This document shows positions 17,266 through 25,584 of a stretch of 45,587 nucleotides of DNA, one piece after another (the first letter of the stretch is position 1; each line of letters opens with the position of its first letter). The stretch is from DASSBR01 sp035688265 (lineage in GTDB: Bacteria > Pseudomonadota > Gammaproteobacteria > Natronospirales > DASSBR01). A program made the position numbers and the translations under genes. Where the stretch lies: positions 1 through 45,587 of the forward strand of contig DASSNE010000047.1 in the NCBI GenBank assembly GCA_035688265.1. Reading direction: 5' to 3'. The notes under the pieces are model-generated. The model did not search any database. It had not been told where the DNA came from and was given only the letters and a program-made list of their open reading frames with translations.

Positions 17266-18501
17266 CTAAGCCGCCAGCCACGCGCGCGCGGCGACCACGA
17301 GGGTTTCGACGCCGGTTTCCAGCGTCGGATGAATGACCGGCAGGAAACGCGGGTTGTGGTTGGTAGGAATCTCGTTGAGCCGATTCGCCGCTTTCGCTTT
17401 CGCATAAGCCTCGGGATCCGTGCCGCCGACGAACCAGAAAACCGACGGCGCCCCCCACTCCGCACCGAATGAACCGAAATCCTCGCTTGCCGATGCCGCG
17501 CCCGTCTGGTGGATGCGGTCGGCCGGGAAGTGCTGCCGGAAAGCGTCGACGACCTTTGCGGTCGCGTCCTTGTCGTTCGATACCAGCGAGTACCGGTCGA
17601 GCGGCGTGATCTCGGGCGGCTTCGGCGCGCCCGACGCCGCCGCCTCGGCATTGACGATCCGTGTGATCGCATCCAGGACGCGTTTGCGCACACCCTCATC
17701 GAACGTGCGCACGTTTAGCTTGATGACAGCTTCGTCGGGAATGACATTTTCCTTGCTGCCGGCCTGCAGCGAGCCGACCGTTACGACTGCCGCTTCCGCC
17801 GGCGCCACTTCGCGCGCGACGATGGTCTGCAACCGCAGCACGACACTCGCGGCCATTACCACCGGATCGATGCTGGCCTGCGGCATCGAGCCGTGCGCGC
17901 CGCGCCCGAACAGGCGAATCTGCAGGCTGTCGGCAGCCGACGTGATCACCCCGGTCCGCCCGCCGATCGCGCCGGCCGGCCCCACCATCACGTGCTGGCC
18001 CAGCACGACATCCGGCTTGGGGAAGCGGTCGAACAGGCCGTCGTCGATCATCGCCTGCGAACCCGCGGCGGTTTCTTCCGCCGGCTGAAATACCGCCATC
18101 AGCGTGCCCCGCCAGTCGTCGCGGCTCTGTGCCAGCAGCGCCGTCGCCCCCACCAGCCAGGTCACATGCATGTCGTGGCCGCAGGCATGCATGACCGGAA
18201 CGGTCTTCCCGTCGGAGTCCGTGACAGTGATTTTGCTCGCGTACGATACCCCAGTCGCCTCCTCAACCGGCAGCGCATCCATGTCGGCACGCAGCATCAC
18301 GGTTGGCCCGTCGCCGTTGCGCAGCAGCCCGACGACGCCCGTCCTGCCGATGCCGGTAGTGACTTCGTAACCTGCCGCGCGCAACCGATCGGCGGCCAGC
18401 CCTGCGGTCCGGGTTTCCTGCATCGATAGTTCCGGATGCGCGTGGATGTCCATGTACAGCTTCTCCAGGTCGGGCAGCAAGCTGCTGAGATTCGTATTCA
18501 T
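17266..18501 (-). CDS. M20 family amidohydrolase (hippurate/IAA-amino-acid hydrolase type)
   Basis: A 411-residue metallopeptidase-fold amidase that removes acyl groups from N-acylated amino acids. Motifs: HAHPELSMQE, VMLRADMDALPVEE (residues 68-81), the metal site HACGHDMHV (Cys107, His109), VFQPAEETAAG with the catalytic Glu-Glu, GRGAHGSMPQ opening the lid domain, and SEDFGSF plus the C-terminal NHNPRF. The start is supported by GGAGGG eight bases upstream. It lacks a signal peptide. No transporter accompanies it, so the substrate is not predictable. It is followed closely by the TRIC-type gene. Confidence 0.92.
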   Translation of the reverse strand: MNTNLSSLLPDLEKLYMDIHAHPELSMQETRTAGLAADRLRAAGYEVTTGIGRTGVVGLLRNGDGPTVMLRADMDALPVEEATGVSYASKITVTDSDGKTVPVMHACGHDMHVTWLVGATALLAQSRDDWRGTLMAVFQPAEETAAGSQAMIDDGLFDRFPKPDVVLGQHVMVGPAGAIGGRTGVITSAADSLQIRLFGRGAHGSMPQASIDPVVMAASVVLRLQTIVAREVAPAEAAVVTVGSLQAGSKENVIPDEAVIKLNVRTFDEGVRKRVLDAITRIVNAEAAASGAPKPPEITPLDRYSLVSNDKDATAKVVDAFRQHFPADRIHQTGAASASEDFGSFGAEWGAPSVFWFVGGTDPEAYAKAKAANRLNEIPTNHNPRFLPVIHPTLETGVETLVVAARAWLAA

Positions 18502-18560
18502 GTTCGGATCCCTCCGCTGTTCGTCCGCCCATGATAGACGTTAGCGGCGAGCGGAAGCCA

Positions 18561-18924
18561 TCAGCGCTTGTAGCGGACCACGCGCCAGATGTAGGTGGCG
18601 ACGATCGCCGCGATGATCACGTCGGTGACCGGCGTCAGGAATTGATCGACGAGCTGATAGTGCGCTTCGAGCATCACGCCCAGGTACGTCAGCACGCAGA
18701 CCCACAGCAGCGAGCCTAGCGTCGTGGAACGTGCCGGCGACCGAACCGAGCGTGCCGGAGGCGACGACGCCGATCAGCGTAAGCTTGCCTTGTGCGGCGG
18801 CATAACCCGCGAACGGCACGATGATTTCCGATGGCAGCGGCGGAAAGACATTCTCGAGAAACATCAGCAGCACGATGCCCGGATAGCCGCCGGTCTCGAT
18901 CGTGCGCGTGATGTATTCAATCAC
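18561..18924 (-). pseudogene. DedA/SNARE-associated membrane protein with internal deletion
   Basis: The N-terminal third of a DedA protein is intact: VIEYITRTIETGGYPGIVLL, FLENVFPPLPSEIIVPFAGY, then the glycine-rich VVASGTLGSVAGT. About 75 residues that should follow are absent, including the conserved 'F..R..P..R' region. After a junction near 18715-18730 the sequence resumes in another reading frame with LGSLLWVCVLTYLGVMLEAH and continues through a last helix to VVRYKR and TGA at 18561. A 5' GTG at 18924 overlaps the stop of the upstream antiporter, so the gene was once part of that operon. The lesion removes the presumed active re-entrant region. Confidence 0.8.
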
Positions 18925-19922
18925 GTCAGCACGGTCGCCAGATAACCGCCGTAGAGCACGCCGTTGGCGATCAGATGCCAGACCTTCAGTTGGCCGCGCA
19001 GTAGCAGCACGCGTAGCCATGCGGCAGCCGCCAGCGTGGCGGCGACCGACGCCAGCACCGTCGGTTGTGCCACCCACGGCATCGTGGCGATACCCAGCGC
19101 GGGCAGCAACGTACCCTGGAACACCATCGCGCCGGTGACGTTGCCGAAGGCGAGCGTGTCACGATCGTGCCGCATCCACAGGACGCTGTTGACCTTCTCC
19201 GGCAGCTCGGTCGCAACCGGCGCAATCACGAGCGACAACAGCAGCGCCGAAATGCCGAGCTGGTGCGAAATGCCTTCGATGCCCTGGATGAAGCCTTCCG
19301 CGCCCAGCACCAGCAGCACGATCCCGACCAGCACCTGCAGGCCGATCGTCGCAAAATTGACGGGCAGACCGAGCCGGGTCGCGTACAGCCGGCCGGGCGC
19401 ATCGGTATCGTGACCGGCTTTGACCAGTTCGGACGACGCGCGCAACGTGGCAACCAGATAAGCACAGTAGATCGCCACCAGCAGCAGCGCGACGGCGACG
19501 CGCAGCCAGGTCAGCGGCGGCGGTATAAACAGCGCGACCGTGGCGATCACGTACGCGGCGAGGAAAAAGTCCAGGTCGCGCACCAGGCCCGACGGCTCCG
19601 GCTGCATCACGCCGCGCAGTCCGCGCGAGCCGACGACCGCGAGCATTATCAGGAACATCGCCAGCGTCGTCAGCAACAGCGGCGCCCCCAGAATCGCGCC
19701 GACGCCGATTTCGTGGGCGGCATTACCGTTCTGCCCCGCTGCGAACAGCGCGAGGATCGGAATCATCGCTTCCGGCAATGCGGTACCCACGGCCGCGAAA
19801 ATCGACCCCGTTACGCCTTCGGAAATATTCAGCCGGTCGCCAAAGTGCTCCAGCGCGTTGGTGAAGATCAGCGCGGCGGCCAGAATGACGGCCAGCGAGA
19901 CCAGGGCTTCGAGGTAAATCAT
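18921..19922 (-). CDS. Sodium/calcium exchanger family antiporter (CaCA, YrbG-like)
   Basis: A 333-residue protein with about ten helices and two inverted alpha repeats. Repeat 1 carries GSIFAAVGTALPEAMIPILA and repeat 2 carries VIAPVATELPEKVNSVLW; the glutamates in ALPE and ELPE are the family's cation-binding residues. It exchanges Ca2+ or another cation for Na+ or H+ at the inner membrane. ATG 19922 is preferred; a TTG four codons upstream is an alternative. Its stop overlaps the GTG start of the broken dedA gene by four bases. Confidence 0.87.
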   Translation of the reverse strand: MIYLEALVSLAVILAAALIFTNALEHFGDRLNISEGVTGSIFAAVGTALPEAMIPILALFAAGQNGNAAHEIGVGAILGAPLLLTTLAMFLIMLAVVGSRGLRGVMQPEPSGLVRDLDFFLAAYVIATVALFIPPPLTWLRVAVALLLVAIYCAYLVATLRASSELVKAGHDTDAPGRLYATRLGLPVNFATIGLQVLVGIVLLVLGAEGFIQGIEGISHQLGISALLLSLVIAPVATELPEKVNSVLWMRHDRDTLAFGNVTGAMVFQGTLLPALGIATMPWVAQPTVLASVAATLAAAAWLRVLLLRGQLKVWHLIANGVLYGGYLATVLT

Positions 19923-19986
19923 CGCGATTCCCAATAACTCGGGGTCGGTGTAGGCTGAACGCCGGATTCTAGCAAATGGTGGCGGT

Positions 19987-20178
19987 ATGACGATTCAAGC
20001 CGAACGCGATCTGGCGGAGGCCGTTCGGGACGCCTGCATCAACGCTGCGAAAGCCGGTTATCAGAACGCGGCAATGGCCGGATTATGCCATGACGGCGCG
20101 TGGGAAGCCGCGATCGGCGCGATTCAGATGCTGGATGTGGATGCGGTCATCGAGCAGGCTTTGGGTTCGCCCGGGTAG
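19987..20178 (+). CDS. Small conserved hypothetical protein, 63 residues
   Basis: Short protein of a type seen in many proteobacteria, recognisable by RDACINAAKAGYQNAAMAGL followed by CHDGAWEAAIGAIQMLD. Databases often attach unsupported labels such as acetyltransferase; nothing in 63 residues supports an enzymatic role. It is helical and soluble. A GGTGGCGG stretch just ahead of the ATG may serve as ribosome-binding site. It lies divergent from the CaCA antiporter, 64 bases away, and 59 bases ahead of the MBL hydrolase. Confidence 0.68.
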   Translation: MTIQAERDLAEAVRDACINAAKAGYQNAAMAGLCHDGAWEAAIGAIQMLDVDAVIEQALGSPG

Positions 20179-20237
20179 CGATCCGGCGGCGGCCGCCGTA
20201 CGGTAGGTGGTATTGGCTGGCAGACATGGAGGTCGTC

Positions 20238-21101
20238 GTGCCGGACACAAATGAACTGCGCCTTAACGCGCCAGGTGCCGCCACCGATCTGGCATCCGGC
20301 TCCATCTTCTTCATCGGCACAGCGACGGTGCTGCTCCGCTACGCCGGCTTCACGATCCTGACCGACCCGAACTTCCTGCACGCGGGCGACCACGCGCATC
20401 TCGGCCACGGACTCACATCCACGCGGCTGACCGACCCGGCGATCGAGATCGAGGCGCTGCCGCCGATCGATTTTGTCGTACTGTCGCATTATCACGGCGA
20501 TCATTTCGACCAGGTGGTCGAGGAAAAGCTGCGCAAGGATGTGCCGATCATCACCAATGGTTACGCGAAGACGGAACTGCACGACAAGGGGTTTCGCGAA
20601 GCGCGCGCGCTCGACACGTGGGAGTCGATCACGATCCACAAAGGCGCGGCGCAAGTGCGCGTCACCTCAATGCCGGGCAAACATGCACCGACCGCAATCG
20701 AGCCGCTGCTGCCGCCGGTGATGGGCAGCATGCTCGAATTTCACGGAGGTGCCGGCACGATCGCGTTGCGCCTCTACATCACCGGGGACACGCTGATGCA
20801 CGACGCGCTGCACGAAATCCCGAAGCGCTATCCCGAAATCGATCTCGCGCTGTTTCACCTCGGCGGCACGAAGATTCTCGGCATCCTGCTGACGATGGAT
20901 GCGGAACAGGGCGTCGAGGCGGTCAAGGTAATCAACCCGCGCGAACTCATCCCGATTCATTACAACGACTACGGCGTGTTCAAGTCGCCGCTGGACGATT
21001 TCAAACGCGCGGTGACGGAAGCCGGTTACGCCGACCGGGTGCATTACCTCAACCACGGCGAGACCTACAACTTCGCGATTCCACCGTCGCGCCTGCAATA
21101 G
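20238..21101 (+). CDS. Metallo-beta-lactamase fold metal-dependent hydrolase
   Basis: About 287 residues, of the UlaG/YfhI-like branch of the MBL fold. The metal motif is LSHYHGDHFD, the typical HxHxDH. Other landmarks are FIGTATVLLRYAGFTILTDP at the start, the ligand-bearing ITGDTLMHDA, LALFHLGGTKILG and a late IPIHYNDYGVFKSP with the last histidine. Start choice: GTG 20238 has GGAGG exactly five bases ahead; ATG 20226, four codons earlier, lacks a visible site. Probably co-transcribed with the SnoaL-like gene 13 bases downstream. The substrate is unknown. Confidence 0.88.
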   Translation: MPDTNELRLNAPGAATDLASGSIFFIGTATVLLRYAGFTILTDPNFLHAGDHAHLGHGLTSTRLTDPAIEIEALPPIDFVVLSHYHGDHFDQVVEEKLRKDVPIITNGYAKTELHDKGFREARALDTWESITIHKGAAQVRVTSMPGKHAPTAIEPLLPPVMGSMLEFHGGAGTIALRLYITGDTLMHDALHEIPKRYPEIDLALFHLGGTKILGILLTMDAEQGVEAVKVINPRELIPIHYNDYGVFKSPLDDFKRAVTEAGYADRVHYLNHGETYNFAIPPSRLQ

Positions 21102-21114
21102 CCACGGAGACACC

Positions 21115-21609
21115 ATGCAGCCACAACCTTTACAGCCATCACCGGAATTGGATTACACACCGGGCGAACAGGCCAACATCGACCTGGTGCGCCAATACAT
21201 GGAGATCGCCTACACTCCCGGCCGCGCCAGCGCCCAAGCTGTCGAAGCTTTGTGCACGCCGAACAACCGCTTCATCGCACCGAGCACATTCCCGAACGTC
21301 CATACATTGGAAGAGTACGCGGAAGATCACGGCCAGTTGATGGAACAGGTGAACGACCTGCATCTCGTCAATTTCGACGTGCTGTTCGCGAAAGGCGATC
21401 GTGTCTGCCTGCGTTACACCGCCGAAGGCGGCCACCATGGCAAGCCGCACAAGGATATCGCGCCGACGGGTCGCACGGCGCGCTGGACCGCCGCCGCGAT
21501 ATTCGAGGTGCAGGACGGTAAGCTCAGCGAGTTCATCAAGGACTGGAACAAGTTGGAGATGTGGGAGCAGCTGGGCTGGCCGATCGAGGAGTGCCTGACG
21601 CAGCAGTGA
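21115..21609 (+). CDS. SnoaL-like / ester cyclase family protein
   Basis: A 164-residue protein with the SnoaL (NTF2-like) cone fold: LVRQYMEIAYTPGRASAQ, then LEEYAEDHGQLMEQVNDLHL, DVLFAKGDRVCLRYTAEGGH and a terminal AAIFEVQDGKLSEFIKDWNK. Members range from polyketide cyclases to proteins with no known reaction, so no substrate is assigned. GGAG sits eight bases ahead of the ATG. It follows the MBL hydrolase by 13 bases and converges on hsdR. Confidence 0.82.
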   Translation: MQPQPLQPSPELDYTPGEQANIDLVRQYMEIAYTPGRASAQAVEALCTPNNRFIAPSTFPNVHTLEEYAEDHGQLMEQVNDLHLVNFDVLFAKGDRVCLRYTAEGGHHGKPHKDIAPTGRTARWTAAAIFEVQDGKLSEFIKDWNKLEMWEQLGWPIEECLTQQ

Positions 21610-21698
21610 CCACTGACGTCCGTCTGGACCAACTCGCGATATCGCCGCCGCCTCGGAGGGCTCCGCCGGCAGCGCTGGAGCCGCGGCATCGAAAGCGT

Positions 21699-24600
21699 TC
21701 AGACCGCCTTGGCGGTTGCGTGGATATCGGCCAGCGCCCGCGTCAGTTCCTCGATCTCGGCAGTTGAGAAAACGTCTTCCGGTCCTCGCGGCGCCAAACC
21801 CGTAAACGGCGATTCATACAGCCGTTCCTGCTCCATGATGCCGTTTTGCGTCAAGTGGTCGACGATGAGATTGACGAAGTCGATCTGGTTCGCTGATAGT
21901 ATCTTGCCCTGCAGGAAGCCGGCAAACGCCTCCTTTGCCGCGGCTTGATCCAAGCCAACCAGCGAACGTACGAACAGGCCGAGCCCGTGTGCCTGCTCCG
22001 CCGCCTGGTGGAAATCGTCGGCGCTGCCGAGTCCACTTTGGGCAAGCACGCGTTCCAGTTCCGCCAGGTCGCTCTTGGTCAGCGGCTTGTTACGCCGCAG
22101 CTTCTGGATCGCAATGTGATCCAGGTGCGCGCGCAGAAAGTCGCGAACCTTACTCCGGAACCGCTCAAAATTGGTCCCAACCGCGAAGCCCGGTAAATCG
22201 AAATCCGCCCCTTCACCCATTTCATCTTCAAAATCGGTGTAGATCGGCTTCCGCTTGTGCTTATCGATCAGGCGCACCAGGCCGCGCAGCCGGCGACGCA
22301 GCACTTCGAGAATGGGCACGGTCACGTCCTGCCAGTATTCGTCACCCTGCACAGCCTGAATGAGCGCCATCTGCTCCCGGATCATCGGAATCGATGCTTG
22401 CTCTTCGAGCAACCCGGCAATTGCCTGCACCTTCTCCCGAAGGCGATTGAAGCCGGGCTCCTCGTTCAGCAGCGCGAGCTGAAGGTTCAGCACCAGCAGA
22501 TCGAAACGCTTGGCCTCCTCGTCTTCCGGCTCGAGTTCAGATGGCAAACCGGCGACCTCGGCGGCCAACTCCTGCAACGCCTCATCCGACAGCCTGTGCC
22601 ACGTGTCCGCTATTGCGTATTTCTCCACAGCACGGCGCCGTGGCCGCACCTCGACGTTATCGAGCTTCATTGCCGCCACTTCGTCGTGCAGAAGAGCCGC
22701 AGTTTCTACCCGCACCTGAATATCAGACTCGGGCAGGCCTGCCAACAACCGCAGCGGCAACTCCATTACGCCTTCCGGATGCTCCTGCGCCAGCCGCCGA
22801 TCGAGCGCGCCGATCAATTCGAGCCGCGACTTGAACAGCCGCTTGCCAAGCGGCTCCGCCGCCGAATTCTCGGCCGCCGGCAAGTTCTGGCTGAAGTACT
22901 CCAGATTCTGGCAATAGTCGAAGACGTAGAACAATTCCTTGTCCTTACCCGGCCCGAACAGTCCGGGGCACAGCCGCGTGCCGCGCCCCAGCATCTGCCA
23001 GAACTTCGTTTTCGAGCGCACCAGCTTGAAGAACACCAGGTTAACGACTTCGGGCACGTCGATGCCCGTATCCAGCATGTCCACGGAGATGGCGATGTGC
23101 GGCGCCCTGTCCTTGTAACTGAAATTGTCGATGAGGCTTTGCGCGTACTCGGTCTTGAAGGTGATAACGCGCGCAAACTTTCCAGCCTCGCGAGGATAAT
23201 TGGCGTCGAAGCGTTCCGCGATAAACACGGCATGCGCCTGATTCTTGGCAAAAATGATCGTCTTGCCGAGCCTGTCGCCACCCGCCACCTTCAGCCCCTC
23301 GGTCATCAGGTTGGCGAGAACCTTGTCTACCGTATCCTTGTTGAACAGCCACTTGTTGACCGCCTCGGCAGCGACACTGTCCGGCACATCCCCGTCTTCA
23401 TCCCATTCCAGCGCGTCCCACTGATCCTTGTCCTCGTCCGACAAGTCGTCGTAACGAATACCCTCGCGCTGGAATTTGAGCGGCACCGACACCGCGCGCG
23501 GCGGCACCAGATAGCCATCGCGCACCGCCTCCTCCAGCGAATACGCATCGGTCGGCACGCCGTCTTCCAGGTCGAACAGGCGGTAAGTGTTCCGATCGAC
23601 CTCATCCTTGGGCGTCGCCGTCAGCCCTACGAGCAGCGAATCGAAGTAATCCAGGATTGCGCCGTACTTCTGGAACACCGACCGGTGCGCCTCGTCGATC
23701 ACGACCAGGTCGAAATGGCCGACGCCGAAGCGCCGCTCGCCGTCCCCCGCGTCGTCGATCAAACCCATCATCGTCGGATAGGTGGAGACGAATACACGGC
23801 CTTCGCCGCTTCGCTCCGTCACCAAATTCACGGGCGACGCATCGGGCAGGAACGATTTGAAGGCGTTGACCGCCTGATTGACCAGCGCCACGCGATCGGC
23901 GAGAAACAGCACGCGCTTGACCCGGTTGCAGCGCATCAGCAAGTCGCACAAAGCGATGACAGTGCGCGTCTTGCCGGCGCCGGTCGCCATCACCAGCAGC
24001 GCCTTGCGCTCGCGGTCCTTCTCGAACGATTCGCCGATGCGGCGGATGGCGCGCGTCTGATAATACCGTTCGATGATCGTGTTACTGATGTCCGCGGTCG
24101 CGAGCGATCGGCGTGTCGTGCGGCGCTGGATCAGGTTCTCGAGTTCGGCCTTTTTATAGAAACCCTGCACCCGGCGCGGCGGATAGTTGCAGTCGTCCCA
24201 GAGCCAGTGCTCATAGCCGTTGGAATAGAAAATAACCGGCCGCTGGCCGAACTGCTTCTCAAGGCAATCGGCGTAAAGCTTCGCCTGCTGCTGGCCCACG
24301 CGCGCATCACGCCGCGTCCGCTTCGCCTCCACCAGCCCCAGCGGCTTGCCGTCGTCGCCCCAGAGCACGTAGTCCACGAAGCCCCTGCCCTGATTGTTGG
24401 GCATGCCGGTGACTTCAAACTCGCGATCGCGCACCTGGTCCAGCGGCCACCCGGCCTCCTTGAGCAGCAGGTCAATGAAATAGTCGCGCGTCTCGGCTTC
24501 GGAATAATCGTGCTCATCCGGCTGCGCGGCAGCGGCTTTGCGCGCCGCGGCCACTTCGGCCCGCAGCCGCTTCAGCTCATCGTCAAGCGCACTCTTGTCT

Positions 24601-25118
24601 GCCAGCAGCGACTTCAGGTTTTCATCGCGCTCGGCCAACTGGCCTTGCAGTTTTTGCAGCGCCTCGGCGGATTGCTGCGCTGATGGCGCGGGCGCCGGCA
24701 GCGCTTTCGCGTCGAAATGCAGCCCCGGCGCCGGCCGATTCCGGCGCCCGTAGCTGCGCGCGAACCAGTACAAGAAATGAAACAGCTCGCGCACCGCCGC
24801 CATGGCATCGCTTTCCGGCACCGTACGATGGCTGTGAACGGCCCGGTTGCCGAGCGTATTGATCACCCGCGCCTTGCTGAAGATCGCCTCGCCGGCGATG
24901 TCCTTGAAGCTCGGCTCGTGAATCAGCGCGGACAGATTGTCCTGGTATGGCAGTCTGAGCACCGGGTCGTGCTTGTAGGCCCAATGAACCGCCAATTCGA
25001 GGGTGCGCCGCGCATAGAAACAGGCGGCGCGGGGATCGCCGCGGGCAGCGGTCTCGGCCCGCCTGGCAGATTCAAAAATCTGCGGCCATTCGGCGCTCAG
25101 GAACTCGAATTGATTCAT
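21699..25118 (-). CDS. hsdR: Type I restriction enzyme, motor/endonuclease subunit HsdR
   Basis: A 1139-residue protein that cuts unmethylated DNA after ATP-driven translocation. Order: an N-terminal DUF4145-like helical domain (about 20-125, AACFYARRTLELAVHWAY); a charged coiled coil (about 150-200); a PD-(D/E)xK nuclease (Asp249 in GFVDYVLWG, Glu264-Ala-Lys266); Walker A VMATGAGKT (377-384); DEAH (475-478); LLVGLTATPKDE; helicase motif VI in MLGRGTRLCPG; and an EcoEI-type C-terminal domain (KLRRNKPLTKSDLAELERVL). The layout points to a type IB-like enzyme. Start ATG 25118 has no Shine-Dalgarno; the frame is open 34 codons upstream, but through repeat-rich leader DNA. hsdR is separated from hsdS by about 4.4 kb of other defence genes and probably has its own promoter. 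Confidence 0.93.
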   Translation of the reverse strand: MNQFEFLSAEWPQIFESARRAETAARGDPRAACFYARRTLELAVHWAYKHDPVLRLPYQDNLSALIHEPSFKDIAGEAIFSKARVINTLGNRAVHSHRTVPESDAMAAVRELFHFLYWFARSYGRRNRPAPGLHFDAKALPAPAPSAQQSAEALQKLQGQLAERDENLKSLLADKSALDDELKRLRAEVAAARKAAAAQPDEHDYSEAETRDYFIDLLLKEAGWPLDQVRDREFEVTGMPNNQGRGFVDYVLWGDDGKPLGLVEAKRTRRDARVGQQQAKLYADCLEKQFGQRPVIFYSNGYEHWLWDDCNYPPRRVQGFYKKAELENLIQRRTTRRSLATADISNTIIERYYQTRAIRRIGESFEKDRERKALLVMATGAGKTRTVIALCDLLMRCNRVKRVLFLADRVALVNQAVNAFKSFLPDASPVNLVTERSGEGRVFVSTYPTMMGLIDDAGDGERRFGVGHFDLVVIDEAHRSVFQKYGAILDYFDSLLVGLTATPKDEVDRNTYRLFDLEDGVPTDAYSLEEAVRDGYLVPPRAVSVPLKFQREGIRYDDLSDEDKDQWDALEWDEDGDVPDSVAAEAVNKWLFNKDTVDKVLANLMTEGLKVAGGDRLGKTIIFAKNQAHAVFIAERFDANYPREAGKFARVITFKTEYAQSLIDNFSYKDRAPHIAISVDMLDTGIDVPEVVNLVFFKLVRSKTKFWQMLGRGTRLCPGLFGPGKDKELFYVFDYCQNLEYFSQNLPAAENSAAEPLGKRLFKSRLELIGALDRRLAQEHPEGVMELPLRLLAGLPESDIQVRVETAALLHDEVAAMKLDNVEVRPRRRAVEKYAIADTWHRLSDEALQELAAEVAGLPSELEPEDEEAKRFDLLVLNLQLALLNEEPGFNRLREKVQAIAGLLEEQASIPMIREQMALIQAVQGDEYWQDVTVPILEVLRRRLRGLVRLIDKHKRKPIYTDFEDEMGEGADFDLPGFAVGTNFERFRSKVRDFLRAHLDHIAIQKLRRNKPLTKSDLAELERVLAQSGLGSADDFHQAAEQAHGLGLFVRSLVGLDQAAAKEAFAGFLQGKILSANQIDFVNLIVDHLTQNGIMEQERLYESPFTGLAPRGPEDVFSTAEIEELTRALADIHATAKAV

Positions 25119-25147
25119 GCCGGCAGCGCTCGCACCGAAGGCGACCT

Positions 25148-25195
25148 TGTTCCAAAGTGCAGGCAGTTGTGTATATATGCAGAAACTTTGGAACA
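25148..25195. repeat. 11-bp inverted repeat upstream of hsdR
   Basis: TGTTCCAAAGT (25148-25158) and its exact complement ACTTTGGAACA (25185-25195) are separated by 26 bases that hold the AT-rich TTGTGTATATATGCAG. It lies 30-77 bases ahead of the hsdR start. It could be a double operator flanking the hsdR promoter, or a hairpin in its leader. Confidence 0.6.
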
Positions 25196-25233
25196 GGGCT
25201 GGCCACACCCCACTAAACATTTTCTAAAGCACA

Positions 25234-25269
25234 TTCTAAAGCCCGGACAAACTGTCTTGGGCTTTAGAA
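25234..25269. repeat. Second inverted repeat in the hsdR leader
   Basis: TTCTAAAGCCC (25234-25244) and GGGCTTTAGAA (25259-25269), with a nested GACA/TGTC stem between them. A direct copy of TTCTAAAGC lies at 25222-25230, and CTAAAG/CTTTAG recurs at 25310-25315 and 25321-25326. Confidence 0.6.
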
Positions 25270-25322
25270 GTATTTGAAAATCCCGGTACTTTCGAATGCG
25301 CCAGATCAACTAAAGCTCCCCT

Positions 25323-25565
25323 TTAGCCACGGACGATCACCCACCGCGCCCATCTTCGCTTGCCCCGCAGGAACACCCGCCCCTCGGAACGCAGCTCATT
25401 CAGCATTCTCTGAATGCCGCTCTCCGATTGTGCTGGCAGAACTTGCCGCAGCCGGTACAACAGCTGCTCCAGGCCGTAGCGGGCTAGCACCAAATTGTAA
25501 TTTTCCAGGGCATCGGCTCGATTTTTCAATCGCGCACGCACCGACGCTCCCATGTTCCGGCTCAT
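25323..25565 (-). pseudogene. Truncated AbiEii-type toxin joined to a winged-helix-like tail
   Basis: An 80-residue open frame with a good ribosome-binding site (GGAGAGAG). Residues 1-39 (MSRNMGASVRARLKNRA, then NLVLARYGLEQLLYRL) are the standard N-terminus of AbiEii/AbiGii nucleotidyltransferase toxins. The catalytic domain that should follow ('rfvLKGa...') is absent. Instead, SESGIQRMLNELRSEGRVFL and GKRRWARWVIV follow in frame. They look like a winged-helix end as found at the C-terminus of AlbA/RecG-like ATP-binding proteins. This suggests a deletion that fused two neighbouring defence genes. The product cannot be a toxin by the AbiEii mechanism. Whether the fusion is expressed is unknown. 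Confidence 0.68.
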
Positions 25566-25584
25566 GCTTCTCTCTCCTCGCCGG

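Noticed and set aside
22257..24683. 808-codon open frame on the plus strand opposite hsdR
   Set aside because: Antisense shadow of a G+C-rich gene. It has no domain, no ribosome-binding site, and the opposite strand encodes unmistakable HsdR.
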